From JAAYTD01 sp964472015 (GTDB taxonomy: Bacteria; Bacteroidota; Ignavibacteria; Kapaibacteriales; UBA2268): a stretch of DNA of 64,000 nt. The stretch is taken from the NCBI GenBank assembly GCA_964472015.1, contig CAYYIP010000010.1, forward strand, positions 9,552 through 73,551, written 5' to 3'. Positions within the stretch are counted from its first letter, which is position 1; each line of letters starts with the position of its first letter. Shown here one piece after another: positions 44,235-52,905 of the stretch. The position numbers were made by a program, and so were the translations under genes. The notes under the pieces are model-generated. The model was not told where the DNA came from and did not search any database. It saw nothing but the letters and a program-made list of their open reading frames with translations.

Positions 44235-46601
44235 ATGGCTGAAAAAAAGACATTGCTTGTTGTAGAGTCGCCTACAAAAGCGAAAACAATAAATAAATAT
44301 TTAGGTAAAAATTTTATAGTAGAGGCGTCAGCAGGTCATATTAAAGATTTGCCTAGTAATAGACTTGGAATTGATATTGAAAACAATTTTAAGCCTCAAT
44401 ATTTGTCTATTAAAACGAAAAAAGTTATTATAGATAAATTAAAAGAATTAGCTGCTAAATCTGAGAATGTATTAATAGCAACTGATCCTGATAGAGAAGG
44501 TGAAGCTATTGCTTGGCATATAGCAGAAGAAATAAAACAGACAAATAAAAATATAAAAAGAGTTGTTTTTAATGAAATAACAAAGAAGAATATTCTTAAA
44601 AATTTAGAAATTCCAAGAGATATAGACTATAAAATGTTTTTGTCTCAACAAGCAAGACGTGTTATTGATAGAATAATTGGTTTTAAGTTATCATCATTTG
44701 TTTCAAATTCATTATTAACAAAAACTAGTGATTCTTTATCGGCAGGTCGAGTACAGTCTGTTGCTTTAAGAATGATTTGTGAACGTGAAAAAGAAATACA
44801 AGAATTTGAACCAATAGGATATTGGAATATTAAAGCTAATTTTCTGACAACCAAAAATGATATTCTTGAGTCTAAACTCGTTGCTTTTGAAGGGATAGAT
44901 ATTAAAAATCCTGTAAATAGTAAAAAAGACAAGAATGCTAAAAAAGAATTAGAAAAACATTTTATCAAGACAGAAGAACAAGCATGTAAATTATTAGAGC
45001 AAATACAAAAGCAAGATTATAAAATAACTGATATAAAAACTACTAAACCAAAAGTTTTTATAGAACCACCTTTTACTACAAGTAAATTACAACAAAAAGC
45101 ATCAACTAAATTAGGATTTTCAAATAAGAAAACAATGCTTTATGCACAACTTCTATATGAAGGAATAAATTTAGGAGCAGAAATAGGAACGGTTGGTTTA
45201 ATAACTTATATGAGGACTGATTCTGTACGTGTTAGTAATGACGCTATAAATTCTTGTAGAGAACATATAGAACGTACTTATGGTAAAAAATATTTACCTG
45301 ATATTCCAAATTATTATTCTAATAGTGCTCAAAGTGGGAATATTCAAGATGCGCACGAGGCTATTAGACCTACTACAATGGAATATACACCAGAGTTCGT
45401 TGAAAAACATATGCAATTAAATAAGGATAAAGATGTACTTGTTAAGTTATATCGTTTAATATATAATAGATTTTTAGCATCTCAAATGAAACCTGCTGTG
45501 AAGGAAAAAACTACAGTAATGATTAGTAGTGCTGATAAAAATTTTGTTTTTGAAGTATCGGGTACTGTTATATTATTTGATGGGCATTTAATAGTTGAAG
45601 ATATAGATAAAGTTAATAAAAATAGTGGAAAAGATAAAAACAATGAAAGTGAGGACATCGAAAAACATTTACCTAAATATTTAGAGAAATCCCAACCTGT
45701 TTTTATGAGTAATTGTAATAAAATACAGTCGCAAACATATCCACCTTATAGATATAATTCTGCTACTCTAGTAGCGGAGCTTGAGAAAAAGGGTATAGGA
45801 CGTCCAAGTACTTATGCGCAAATAGTATCAACTTTGACTGATAAAAAGTATGCATTATTAGAAAATAAAGTCTTTGTACCAACTGATATCGGATTTAGTA
45901 TAGTAGATGTTTTATTGAAAAATTTTAATATATTTGAATATGACTATACAAAGAATATGGAAACAGATCTTGATAGTATTGCTGATGGAAAAATAACTTA
46001 TGAAGAATTATTAAGAGAATTTTATACGCCTTTTTCTAAAGACTTAGAAGCAGCAATTGAAAATAAAAAAGAAGAGCCTGATGCAATAAAATGTGTTTTA
46101 TGTGGGGGTGATATGCTTATAAAGGTTAGTAGAAATGGCAGATTCCTTGGTTGTTCTAACTATCCTGAATGTAAGAATACTAAACCGCTTCCTGTAAAAG
46201 AAGCAGAAAAAGTAGAGCCTGTTATTGCAGAAAAAGTACAATGTCCGGAATGTGGTAGTCCTATGTATATTCGTAATAGTAAGTATGGAAAATTTTATGG
46301 ATGTGTTAATTATCCAAATTGTAAAGGAACTTTAAAATATACCTCAGAAGTGCAATGTCCAAAGTGCAAAGATGGTACAATTATAACGAGATATTCGCCA
46401 AGAACTAAAAAAACTTTTTGGGGTTGTTCTAATTATCCTGAATGTAAATTTTTAATAAACAATGAACCTGTTAATATTAAATGTAAGAATCCTGAATGTA
46501 ATAGTACTTTTATGGAAATAAGGTTAAGGAAAGTAGAAGATAAATATGAAAAATATTTGTTGTGTCCAAAATGTAAAAAAGAAGAAGAAATAGAACAGTA
46601 A
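44235..46601 (+). CDS. topA: DNA topoisomerase I (type IA)
   Basis: Relaxes negatively supercoiled DNA. The Toprim domain starts at residue 5 (LLVVESPTKAKTI) and has ATDPDREGEAIAWH near residue 83; the active-site tyrosine is Tyr325 in LITYMRTDSVRVS (E. coli Tyr319). Four C-terminal zinc-ribbon repeats start near residue 619 (CVLCGG...CSNYPEC, CPECG...CVNYPNC, CPKC...CSNYPEC, then CKNPEC...CPKC). Length 788 aa is normal. A strong bidirectional terminator follows. Confidence 0.98.
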   Translation: MAEKKTLLVVESPTKAKTINKYLGKNFIVEASAGHIKDLPSNRLGIDIENNFKPQYLSIKTKKVIIDKLKELAAKSENVLIATDPDREGEAIAWHIAEEIKQTNKNIKRVVFNEITKKNILKNLEIPRDIDYKMFLSQQARRVIDRIIGFKLSSFVSNSLLTKTSDSLSAGRVQSVALRMICEREKEIQEFEPIGYWNIKANFLTTKNDILESKLVAFEGIDIKNPVNSKKDKNAKKELEKHFIKTEEQACKLLEQIQKQDYKITDIKTTKPKVFIEPPFTTSKLQQKASTKLGFSNKKTMLYAQLLYEGINLGAEIGTVGLITYMRTDSVRVSNDAINSCREHIERTYGKKYLPDIPNYYSNSAQSGNIQDAHEAIRPTTMEYTPEFVEKHMQLNKDKDVLVKLYRLIYNRFLASQMKPAVKEKTTVMISSADKNFVFEVSGTVILFDGHLIVEDIDKVNKNSGKDKNNESEDIEKHLPKYLEKSQPVFMSNCNKIQSQTYPPYRYNSATLVAELEKKGIGRPSTYAQIVSTLTDKKYALLENKVFVPTDIGFSIVDVLLKNFNIFEYDYTKNMETDLDSIADGKITYEELLREFYTPFSKDLEAAIENKKEEPDAIKCVLCGGDMLIKVSRNGRFLGCSNYPECKNTKPLPVKEAEKVEPVIAEKVQCPECGSPMYIRNSKYGKFYGCVNYPNCKGTLKYTSEVQCPKCKDGTIITRYSPRTKKTFWGCSNYPECKFLINNEPVNIKCKNPECNSTFMEIRLRKVEDKYEKYLLCPKCKKEEEIEQ

Positions 46602-46630
46602 GATAAAAATAATTAATGATTAATATAATT

Positions 46631-46661
46631 AAAAAAAGCAGAGTATCCCTCTGCTTTTTTT
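46631..46661. terminator. bidirectional terminator between topA and greA
   Basis: A perfect 13-bp inverted repeat (AAAAAAAGCAGAG, loop TATCC, and its complement) with T runs on both strands separates the convergent topA and greA genes. Confidence 0.9.
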
Positions 46662-46676
46662 ATACTATATCTTATA

Positions 46677-47153
46677 TTAGATCTTTTCTATTTTTAATAT
46701 TTCAAATTTATTTACAAGTCCGATAGGAGTTTTTAATTCAAAAATATCACCAATACATTTGCCAAGCATTGCTTTTCCTAAGGGTGATGTTACAGCTATT
46801 TTATTTTGTTCAAAATCTGCTTCTACATCACTGACCAATGAATAAATATGTATTTTTTTAGTTTTCAGGTTTTTTATTGTAACTTTTGATAAAATATATA
46901 CTTTATCTGTAGGAAAATCATTAGCAGATATAATTTGAGATTTAGAAAGTAACTCGCTAAGATTGCTAATTTTTAATTCAAGTAAACCTTGTTCTTCTTT
47001 GGCTGCATCATAGTCAGCATTTTCAGACAAATCGCCATGAGAACGTGCATCAGCTATTTTTTGCGCTATTTCTCTACGTGCAACAGTTACTAGATAGAGA
47101 TATTCTTCTTCCATCTCTTTTATTTTTTCTTTAGTAAGGTATACTGTAGACAT
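46677..47153 (-). CDS. greA: transcription elongation factor GreA
   Basis: GreA rescues backtracked RNA polymerase by stimulating transcript cleavage. The N-terminal coiled coil includes EIAQKIADARSHGDLSENADYD with the acidic tip residues (DLSENADYD) that enter the secondary channel. The C-terminal FKBP-like domain ends with GLVNKFEILKIEKI. Length 158 aa is typical. The start codon has GGAG 11 nt upstream, inside a 5-codon open frame (ATGGAGTTAATTTTATAA) whose stop overlaps the greA ATG. A hairpin with T tract sits in the leader (separate entry). Confidence 0.96.
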   Translation of the reverse strand: MSTVYLTKEKIKEMEEEYLYLVTVARREIAQKIADARSHGDLSENADYDAAKEEQGLLELKISNLSELLSKSQIISANDFPTDKVYILSKVTIKNLKTKKIHIYSLVSDVEADFEQNKIAVTSPLGKAMLGKCIGDIFELKTPIGLVNKFEILKIEKI

Positions 47154-47183
47154 TATAAAATTAACTCCATTTTAACAATAAAA

Positions 47184-47227
47184 AGAAACCTTCTCACTTC
47201 ATTTATTTGTGAAGTCAGAAGATTTCT
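47184..47227 (-). terminator. attenuator-like hairpin in the greA leader
   Basis: An 18-bp stem with two mismatches (arms 47227-47210 and 47201-47184) and an 8-nt loop is followed on the minus strand by a T tract (TTTCTTTTT), 30 nt before the greA ATG. The predicted start site (about 47232) is just upstream, so the hairpin would be the first thing transcribed. Confidence 0.6.
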
Positions 47228-47238
47228 ATCAAAAGAAA

Positions 47239-47269
47239 CAAAATTACAACATTTTTATTTATATTCAAA
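47239..47269 (-). promoter_or_regulatory. Bacteroidota-type promoter of greA
   Basis: On the minus strand TTTG (47269-47266) and TAATTTTG (47246-47239) are separated by exactly 19 nt. Transcription should start near 47232. Confidence 0.65.
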
Positions 47270-47373
47270 AATAACATTTTTTTTTTTAATAACAAAGGAA
47301 AATTTATCAATTATAAAAATAGTCATACATTGTATTTATTGTAATATTGAGTTTATTTAAATACAGTGGGTGT

Positions 47374-47400
47374 AAAAAAATATGACTTAATTAAGCCGTC
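47374..47400 (-). terminator. degenerate terminator after the GH13-like gene
   Basis: The sequence GACTTAATTAAGCCGTC (plus strand, 47384-47400) is a degenerate version of the recurring hairpin seen at 39142 and 63892. On the minus strand it is followed by ATATTTTTTTA. It lies about 44 nt beyond the stop at 47444. Confidence 0.4.
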
Positions 47401-47443
47401 AAAAAAAGATTCAATTATATAATATATTTTATAATAATAATTT

Positions 47444-49339
47444 TTATTGTAATAATAAAAGTTTTGCTTCTAAAGCAGTTATTTTTATATCATTTCCTAT
47501 TTTTTTATTTGTTAATATATTTATAGAGTTTTCAGGTATTTTAATATTTATAATTTCTTCATTATCAGAATAGTTACCTATAAATAAAATACTTTTATTA
47601 TTTTCAATAATCCTTTGAAATATCAATATAGTATCAGTGCTATTATTCCATAAATATATAGGGTATTCATTATTATTATTTTTATCTAAATATATTTTTC
47701 GTATTTTATTTATTTTTTCTATATAATCAATTATATTATTTTTTTCTTCCCATTTTAATTTGGCAATAGAAAATAAAGGTAATTTATCAACAGTAAATTC
47801 ATCAGTATTAATGTTTTCAAATTCTAATCCTATATTAACTGGAAATTTTTCACATAATTCAAACCCAGAATGTAAAAATAAAGGTAATGGTAGCATTGCA
47901 TTAACGGTATACATTAATTTATTAAACTTTACAGGGTTTTTACTTCTACTTGCACTACGTGGAGTATTATGTGTTTCTGAAGTTGCAAAAAATTTTATGG
48001 GGAATTTTTTTTGTTCCAATTTATATATTAGTTCTTGCATTTTCTCACACTTATGAGCATCAAAAGGTAAATATCCAATAATATTATCGTATCCTATTTC
48101 TGCTGATTTCTTATTTGGAATAAAATTTTCTTCCCAAAATAAGAAATTTTTATTATTTGTTCTAGTTTGTTTTATAATATTTTTTATTAATTTTTTGGGA
48201 ATTGCATGTCCCATATCTATCATTACACCATCAATGTTAAATTTGTTTTGATAAAAAGGGACGATATTTTCAATATGTTCCCACAATTCTTTTTGTTCAT
48301 TTTCAGGTCGAGCTAATTTATCATCATACATTCTTATTGTATTATATGCAATATAGTTGAATTTTGCATTATCATATAATTTTAAGTAAGTAATATCAGT
48401 CCACTCTGGTTGTGTATCATTTGGTGGCCAATCAGCAAAAGCACTTGGTATTTGTACCTCTTGTCCTGTATCTGTTATTCCTATTATTTTTCCGTCTTTT
48501 TGTTGTGTTACTACTTTTGGTGTTTCACAAAACATATTTATATAATTCGCCGACGGTGCGGGGAGATTATTAAAATTAGAGTTTTCTACCTGTTCTTTTA
48601 TTTTTATTAATTGTTCTTTTGTAAAAATAGGTGCAGAATACAATAAATTATTTGAATTTTTATCTTTATTATTTGTTTTATTTTTTATTTGTGATTTTAT
48701 CCAGTAGAACCATTCTGGATGGTTTATTGATAATTCACTATCTATACTTGCAGTTCGGAATACAAATTCTAAAACAACTTTTATGTCTAATAAGTGTGCT
48801 GCTTCAACAAAAGTCTCAAATAAAGTTTCTATAGACATATTTAATAAAGGTTCATTTAAATTCTCATCTAATTTATATGGATTAAAAATAGAGTAAGGCG
48901 AACCTAAGTTACCTTTTTTATTATATTTCCCGATTGAAGTAATAGGTAATAAATAAATAATATCAATATTTAATTTTTTTAAATAAGGGAGCAATGCTAT
49001 TGCTTTCAATAGTGTTCCAGTTTCTTTAAATTCACCTTTTATATTTTTTATTATACCATCTTGGTTATGATCAAAAGCCGTTGTAAATCTTGTGAATAAA
49101 TTATATACTATAGGATTTTTAGTTGTCTCTAAATTTGTTGTATTATTTAAAAATGTTTTATTATTTATTATCCAATCTATTTGATTTATATAAAATTCTA
49201 TTGGATTTATAGATATTAGATTATCTTGAGTATTATATGTTTTTGTACTCCAAATATTAGGAAATGTATATAATTTTTTTAATTTCTTATTTTTGTCAAT
49301 ATCTATAAGTTTTTTTTTGAGTATTTCTAAATTTTTCAT
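47444..49339 (-). CDS. alpha-amylase-like (GH13-type) protein
   Basis: A 631-aa TIM-barrel protein of the alpha-amylase superfamily. Recognisable parts: VYNLFTRFTTAFDHNQDGII, then LKKLNIDIIYLLPIT and GSPYSI (barrel start), NHPEWFYWI, GVMIDMGHAIP (nucleophile-Asp strand), FLFWEENF (acid/base Glu) and TSETHNTPR in place of the usual NHDT. The HD to HN change in the last motif makes full hydrolase activity uncertain; a transferase or non-catalytic role is possible. A longer frame begins at 49414, but that ATG lies only about 11 nt below the upstream terminator, so the start at 49339 is preferred. Confidence 0.75.
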   Translation of the reverse strand: MKNLEILKKKLIDIDKNKKLKKLYTFPNIWSTKTYNTQDNLISINPIEFYINQIDWIINNKTFLNNTTNLETTKNPIVYNLFTRFTTAFDHNQDGIIKNIKGEFKETGTLLKAIALLPYLKKLNIDIIYLLPITSIGKYNKKGNLGSPYSIFNPYKLDENLNEPLLNMSIETLFETFVEAAHLLDIKVVLEFVFRTASIDSELSINHPEWFYWIKSQIKNKTNNKDKNSNNLLYSAPIFTKEQLIKIKEQVENSNFNNLPAPSANYINMFCETPKVVTQQKDGKIIGITDTGQEVQIPSAFADWPPNDTQPEWTDITYLKLYDNAKFNYIAYNTIRMYDDKLARPENEQKELWEHIENIVPFYQNKFNIDGVMIDMGHAIPKKLIKNIIKQTRTNNKNFLFWEENFIPNKKSAEIGYDNIIGYLPFDAHKCEKMQELIYKLEQKKFPIKFFATSETHNTPRSASRSKNPVKFNKLMYTVNAMLPLPLFLHSGFELCEKFPVNIGLEFENINTDEFTVDKLPLFSIAKLKWEEKNNIIDYIEKINKIRKIYLDKNNNNEYPIYLWNNSTDTILIFQRIIENNKSILFIGNYSDNEEIINIKIPENSINILTNKKIGNDIKITALEAKLLLLQ

Positions 49340-49424
49340 TTTTTTATTCTTTGTAATATTTAATATATGTAAATTATGATATAAATAATATAAATATATA
49401 TTGATTTTTGACATGCTTTTATTA

Positions 49425-49458
49425 ATAAAAAAGCACTGATAAGTCAGTGCTTTTTTAT
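49425..49458. terminator. intrinsic terminator after the S1-domain gene
   Basis: A perfect 15-bp inverted repeat (ATAAAAAAGCACTGA, loop TAAG, and its complement) lies 32 bp beyond the minus-strand stop at 49490, with T runs on both strands. Confidence 0.9.
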
Positions 49459-49489
49459 ATATATTATAAAATAAATTTATAATAAAATA

Positions 49490-50743
49490 CTATTTTTTAA
49501 ATAATTCTTTTTTAGAAGCTTCAGATAAAAGTTCAATAATAGAATAATTATTTGTCCTATTTGAGTGTGTTTTTTTATTAATATATTTATTATTATTATT
49601 TATATTATTTTGTTGTTTTTCTATTCTTGGTTGAGGTTGATTTGCTGCTTCAAAAATTAATATACTTTTATCAGTATCTTTTGATGCTATACGTACTTGT
49701 ACAATATCAAACATATTTAAATTTATTTTATTATCTTTTAAATAAGTTTTCATTTTACTTATAGGCATAAATCCTTCTATTTCATCATTAAGGGAAAGAT
49801 AAACACCCTTTTTAGCAATAGAAATAACTGCTGCATTATATTCATTATCTAGTGAATATTTATCTACTATTTCATTCCAAGTATTTGGCAATGTTTTTCT
49901 ATAAGATAAATTTATTTTAAGATTTTCTTTATCTATGTATATTATTTCTGTTTCAATTTCTTGACCTATTTTAAACATTTCTTTCAGATTAATATTATGT
50001 TTTGTCCAAGAAATCTCACTTTTTTTTACAAATCCATCAATTCCGGGAATAATTTCAACAAATAAACCTGCTTCGATAATATTTTTAATTTTTTTATTTA
50101 TTCTATCACCAACTTTAATATTATCTAATAAGTTTTTTACTGGTTCGGGTATATAATTTTCTATAGATAGAATAATTCTATATTTGTTGTTTTTATTTGT
50201 AATATCTACAATAGTAGCATCTAATTTATCATTAATTTTTATTCCTAAGTCCTCTATATTTGGCAAATGATATTTTGTTAATCTTGCCATAGGTGCGAAA
50301 GCGGATAATCCATTATCTAAATTAAAGACAAGTCCTTTATTAGGTAATATTGCAACTACTGTACCGCTAACTTTCATATCTACTTTTAGCTCTTTAAGTA
50401 ATTTATCTTCAATAACTTTAAGATAACTAATACTTACGGTACGAATATTATCTTCAGCTAAAAAATCAATAATTGCAACTTCAATTTTAGAACCGACATT
50501 TTTTTGAAATTCTTCATTAGAAATATTGCGGTTATTTGTGAATAATTTAAAAGGTAGATATAAAGGTAATTCTTTATATTGAACTTTGAAGCCACCTTTA
50601 ACTACGGAAGTTATTTCTACTTCTATTGTACCTTTTTTATTATATATTCCTTCTAATTCCGTATAAATTTGATTTATTTTATTACGTTTTTCGTTTGCTG
50701 CATCACTATTTGCAACTGTTTTTTCTAATTCTGTCGATTCCAT
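49490..50743 (-). CDS. S1-domain RNA-binding protein (ribosomal protein S1-like)
   Basis: A 417-aa protein with four S1 motifs in tandem: about residues 35-115 (EVEITSVVKGGFKVQYKEL), 120-200 (KVSGTVVAILPNKGLVFNL), 210-290 (RINKKIKNIIEAGLFVEIIPG) and 300-375 (EYNAAVISIAKKGVYLSL). The tail is Asn/Lys-rich. Ribosomal protein S1 in Bacteroidota has six repeats, so this is either a shortened S1 or a related regulator; no hydrolase domain is attached. Its promoter (separate entry) is divergent from mnmG. Confidence 0.85.
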   Translation of the reverse strand: MESTELEKTVANSDAANEKRNKINQIYTELEGIYNKKGTIEVEITSVVKGGFKVQYKELPLYLPFKLFTNNRNISNEEFQKNVGSKIEVAIIDFLAEDNIRTVSISYLKVIEDKLLKELKVDMKVSGTVVAILPNKGLVFNLDNGLSAFAPMARLTKYHLPNIEDLGIKINDKLDATIVDITNKNNKYRIILSIENYIPEPVKNLLDNIKVGDRINKKIKNIIEAGLFVEIIPGIDGFVKKSEISWTKHNINLKEMFKIGQEIETEIIYIDKENLKINLSYRKTLPNTWNEIVDKYSLDNEYNAAVISIAKKGVYLSLNDEIEGFMPISKMKTYLKDNKINLNMFDIVQVRIASKDTDKSILIFEAANQPQPRIEKQQNNINNNNKYINKKTHSNRTNNYSIIELLSEASKKELFKK

Positions 50744-50793
50744 ATAATTATTTATGCCCTTAACTTAAATTATAAATATAATATTATAGATTA

Positions 50794-50825
50794 CAAATTT
50801 AATATATTTTATTGAATATATCAAA
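50794..50825 (-). promoter_or_regulatory. Bacteroidota-type promoter of the S1-domain gene
   Basis: On the minus strand TTTG (50825-50822) and TAAATTTG (50801-50794) are separated by 20 nt, about 50 nt upstream of the start codon. Confidence 0.6.
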
Positions 50826-50873
50826 AAAAAAATAAAATGTTATTTTACACAAAATAAAGTCTTGTTTTTTTAT

Positions 50874-50881
50874 TATATTTG
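50874..50881 (+). promoter_or_regulatory. possible -7 box TATATTTG of mnmG
   Basis: TATATTTG fits TAnnTTTG about 48 nt upstream of the mnmG ATG; no TTTG stands at the -33 position. Confidence 0.35.
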
Positions 50882-50929
50882 TACAATTATTAATTACATA
50901 TATAGACAGATAAAATTGCTATTGTTTTT

Positions 50930-52804
50930 ATGAATAATATTTTTGATGTTATTGTTGTCGGCGGAGGGCATTCAGGATTAGAAGCAGCAAGAGTTGCATC
51001 TATTTTAAAGGTTAAAACAGCAATTATTACAAGTTCTTTAGATACTATTTGTAAACCGTCTTGCAATCCTAATATTGGCGGTACAGCAAAGGGGCATATT
51101 GTAAAAGAAATTGATGCATTAGGTGGCGTACAAGGTCTACTTGCAGATAAAGCAGGAATTCAATTTAAAATGTTGAATAAATCAAAAGGTCCAGCTATAT
51201 GGTCGCCACGTGCTCAGATAGATAGAGATTTATATTCTATTGTAGCAAGGAAAGAATTAGAAAATATAGAAAATTTAACTATAATAAAACAGACGGTTTG
51301 TGAGATTACTTTAACAAAAAATAATATTGTTAAAAGTTGTAAAACGATAGAAAATGAGGAGTTTTTTGCAAAAAAAATAATATTATGTTGTGGTACTTTT
51401 CTTAATGGTAAAATTTTTATAGGTCAAGATTATATATGGGCAGGCAGATTTGGCGAAGATTCAGTAAAAAAGATATCTGATTTATTGGAGTCAAATGGGT
51501 TGAAAAAAGGAAGACTTAAAACGGGTACGCCGCCGCGTATACATAAAAACTTTATAAATTATTCTAAACTTCACATTGAAAAAGGAGACGAGTTTCCTCT
51601 TCCTTTTTCTCATAAAACTAATCAGGTTGTAAATAAAATTGTTTGTTATTCAACAGATACTAATTCAACAACTCATAATATACTAAGAAAAGGGTTTGAT
51701 GAATCGCCAATGTTTACCGGTCTTATAAAAGGGATTGGCCCGAGATATTGTCCATCTATAGAGGATAAAATTAATCGTTTTGCAGAACGAGATAGTCATA
51801 AAATTTTACTTGAACCGGAAGGGCTTAATACTAATTCTGTTTATGTAAATGGATTCTCTACCAGTTTACCTAAGGATATACAACTTGAAGGGCTTAGAAC
51901 TATAAAAGGGTTGGAAGAATGTAATATTTTACGTTATGGATATGCAATTGAATATGATTATTTTTATCCTGACCAATTAAATTTTACTTTGGAAAGTAAA
52001 GTTATAAATGGGCTATATCTTGCAGGTCAAATAAATGGGACTTCGGGATATGAGGAAGCAGCGTGTCAAGGTTTAATAGCGGGAATTAATGCAAGTTTAG
52101 CTGTACAAGGGAAAGAACCATTAAAATTAAAAAGAAATGAAGCTTATATTGGTGTTCTAATTGATGATCTTGTTAATAAAAGTACAGATGAACCTTATAG
52201 AATGTTTACATCACTTGCAGAGTATAGATTATTATTAAGACAAGATAATGCGATGGAAAGATTATCTAAATATGGTGCTGATTTAGGATTAATTTCACAA
52301 GAAGTATATGAAAAAGTATTGACTGAAAAAAAATATCTTGATAGAGCATTTGAAGAAGCAAAATATACTAAATTAAAAGCGAATGAAGTTAATGATTATT
52401 TAAACGAAGTAAATGAGACAATTTTAAAAGAAACAACTTCTATTTATGCTCTTTCTAAAAGAGGGAATGTTAAATTAGAAAAACTTTTAAGTTTAATAAA
52501 AGATAAAGAATTACCTGAAAATTTAAAAGAAGTTAAAAATATACATAACTTAATTGAAAAGTTAGAAGTTGAAATTAAATATGATGGATATATTAAAAAA
52601 CAACAAAATGAAGTGGCTTATTTTTTAGAAAATGAAAATAAACGTATTCCAGAAAATTTTGATTATGATATGATAAAATCACTTTCTACGGAAGCAAAAA
52701 TAAAATTAAAGAAAATAAGACCTACTTCTATAGGGCAAGCTTCTAGAATATCGGGGGTTTCGGCAACAGATATTTCTATTATTTCTATTTATATGAGATT
52801 ATAA
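50930..52804 (+). CDS. mnmG: tRNA uridine-5-carboxymethylaminomethyl modification enzyme MnmG
   Basis: MnmG (GidA), with MnmE, adds the carboxymethylaminomethyl group to U34 of tRNAs reading NNA/NNG codons. The FAD-binding GGGHSG is at residues 11-16; the GGTAKGHIVKEIDALGG and CNPNIGG motifs follow, along with LKTGTPPRI and GLYLAGQINGTSGYEEAA. The C-terminal helical domain ends KIRPTSIGQASRISGVSATDIS, a conserved end of the family. Length 624 aa is typical. It is followed by glycyl-tRNA synthetase after 101 bp. Confidence 0.97.
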   Translation: MNNIFDVIVVGGGHSGLEAARVASILKVKTAIITSSLDTICKPSCNPNIGGTAKGHIVKEIDALGGVQGLLADKAGIQFKMLNKSKGPAIWSPRAQIDRDLYSIVARKELENIENLTIIKQTVCEITLTKNNIVKSCKTIENEEFFAKKIILCCGTFLNGKIFIGQDYIWAGRFGEDSVKKISDLLESNGLKKGRLKTGTPPRIHKNFINYSKLHIEKGDEFPLPFSHKTNQVVNKIVCYSTDTNSTTHNILRKGFDESPMFTGLIKGIGPRYCPSIEDKINRFAERDSHKILLEPEGLNTNSVYVNGFSTSLPKDIQLEGLRTIKGLEECNILRYGYAIEYDYFYPDQLNFTLESKVINGLYLAGQINGTSGYEEAACQGLIAGINASLAVQGKEPLKLKRNEAYIGVLIDDLVNKSTDEPYRMFTSLAEYRLLLRQDNAMERLSKYGADLGLISQEVYEKVLTEKKYLDRAFEEAKYTKLKANEVNDYLNEVNETILKETTSIYALSKRGNVKLEKLLSLIKDKELPENLKEVKNIHNLIEKLEVEIKYDGYIKKQQNEVAYFLENENKRIPENFDYDMIKSLSTEAKIKLKKIRPTSIGQASRISGVSATDISIISIYMRL

Positions 52805-52905
52805 ATTATTTTATTTATAGATATAAATTAATTATAAAAATATAGTTTTTTACAATTATTTAGATTACAGTTAAAATTAATATAAAAATTATTGTTAATA
52901 GTATT

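Noticed and set aside
47760..48834. Plus-strand ORFs opposite the GH13-like gene
   Set aside because: Low-complexity shadows of the opposite strand; the minus strand carries the recognisable motifs.
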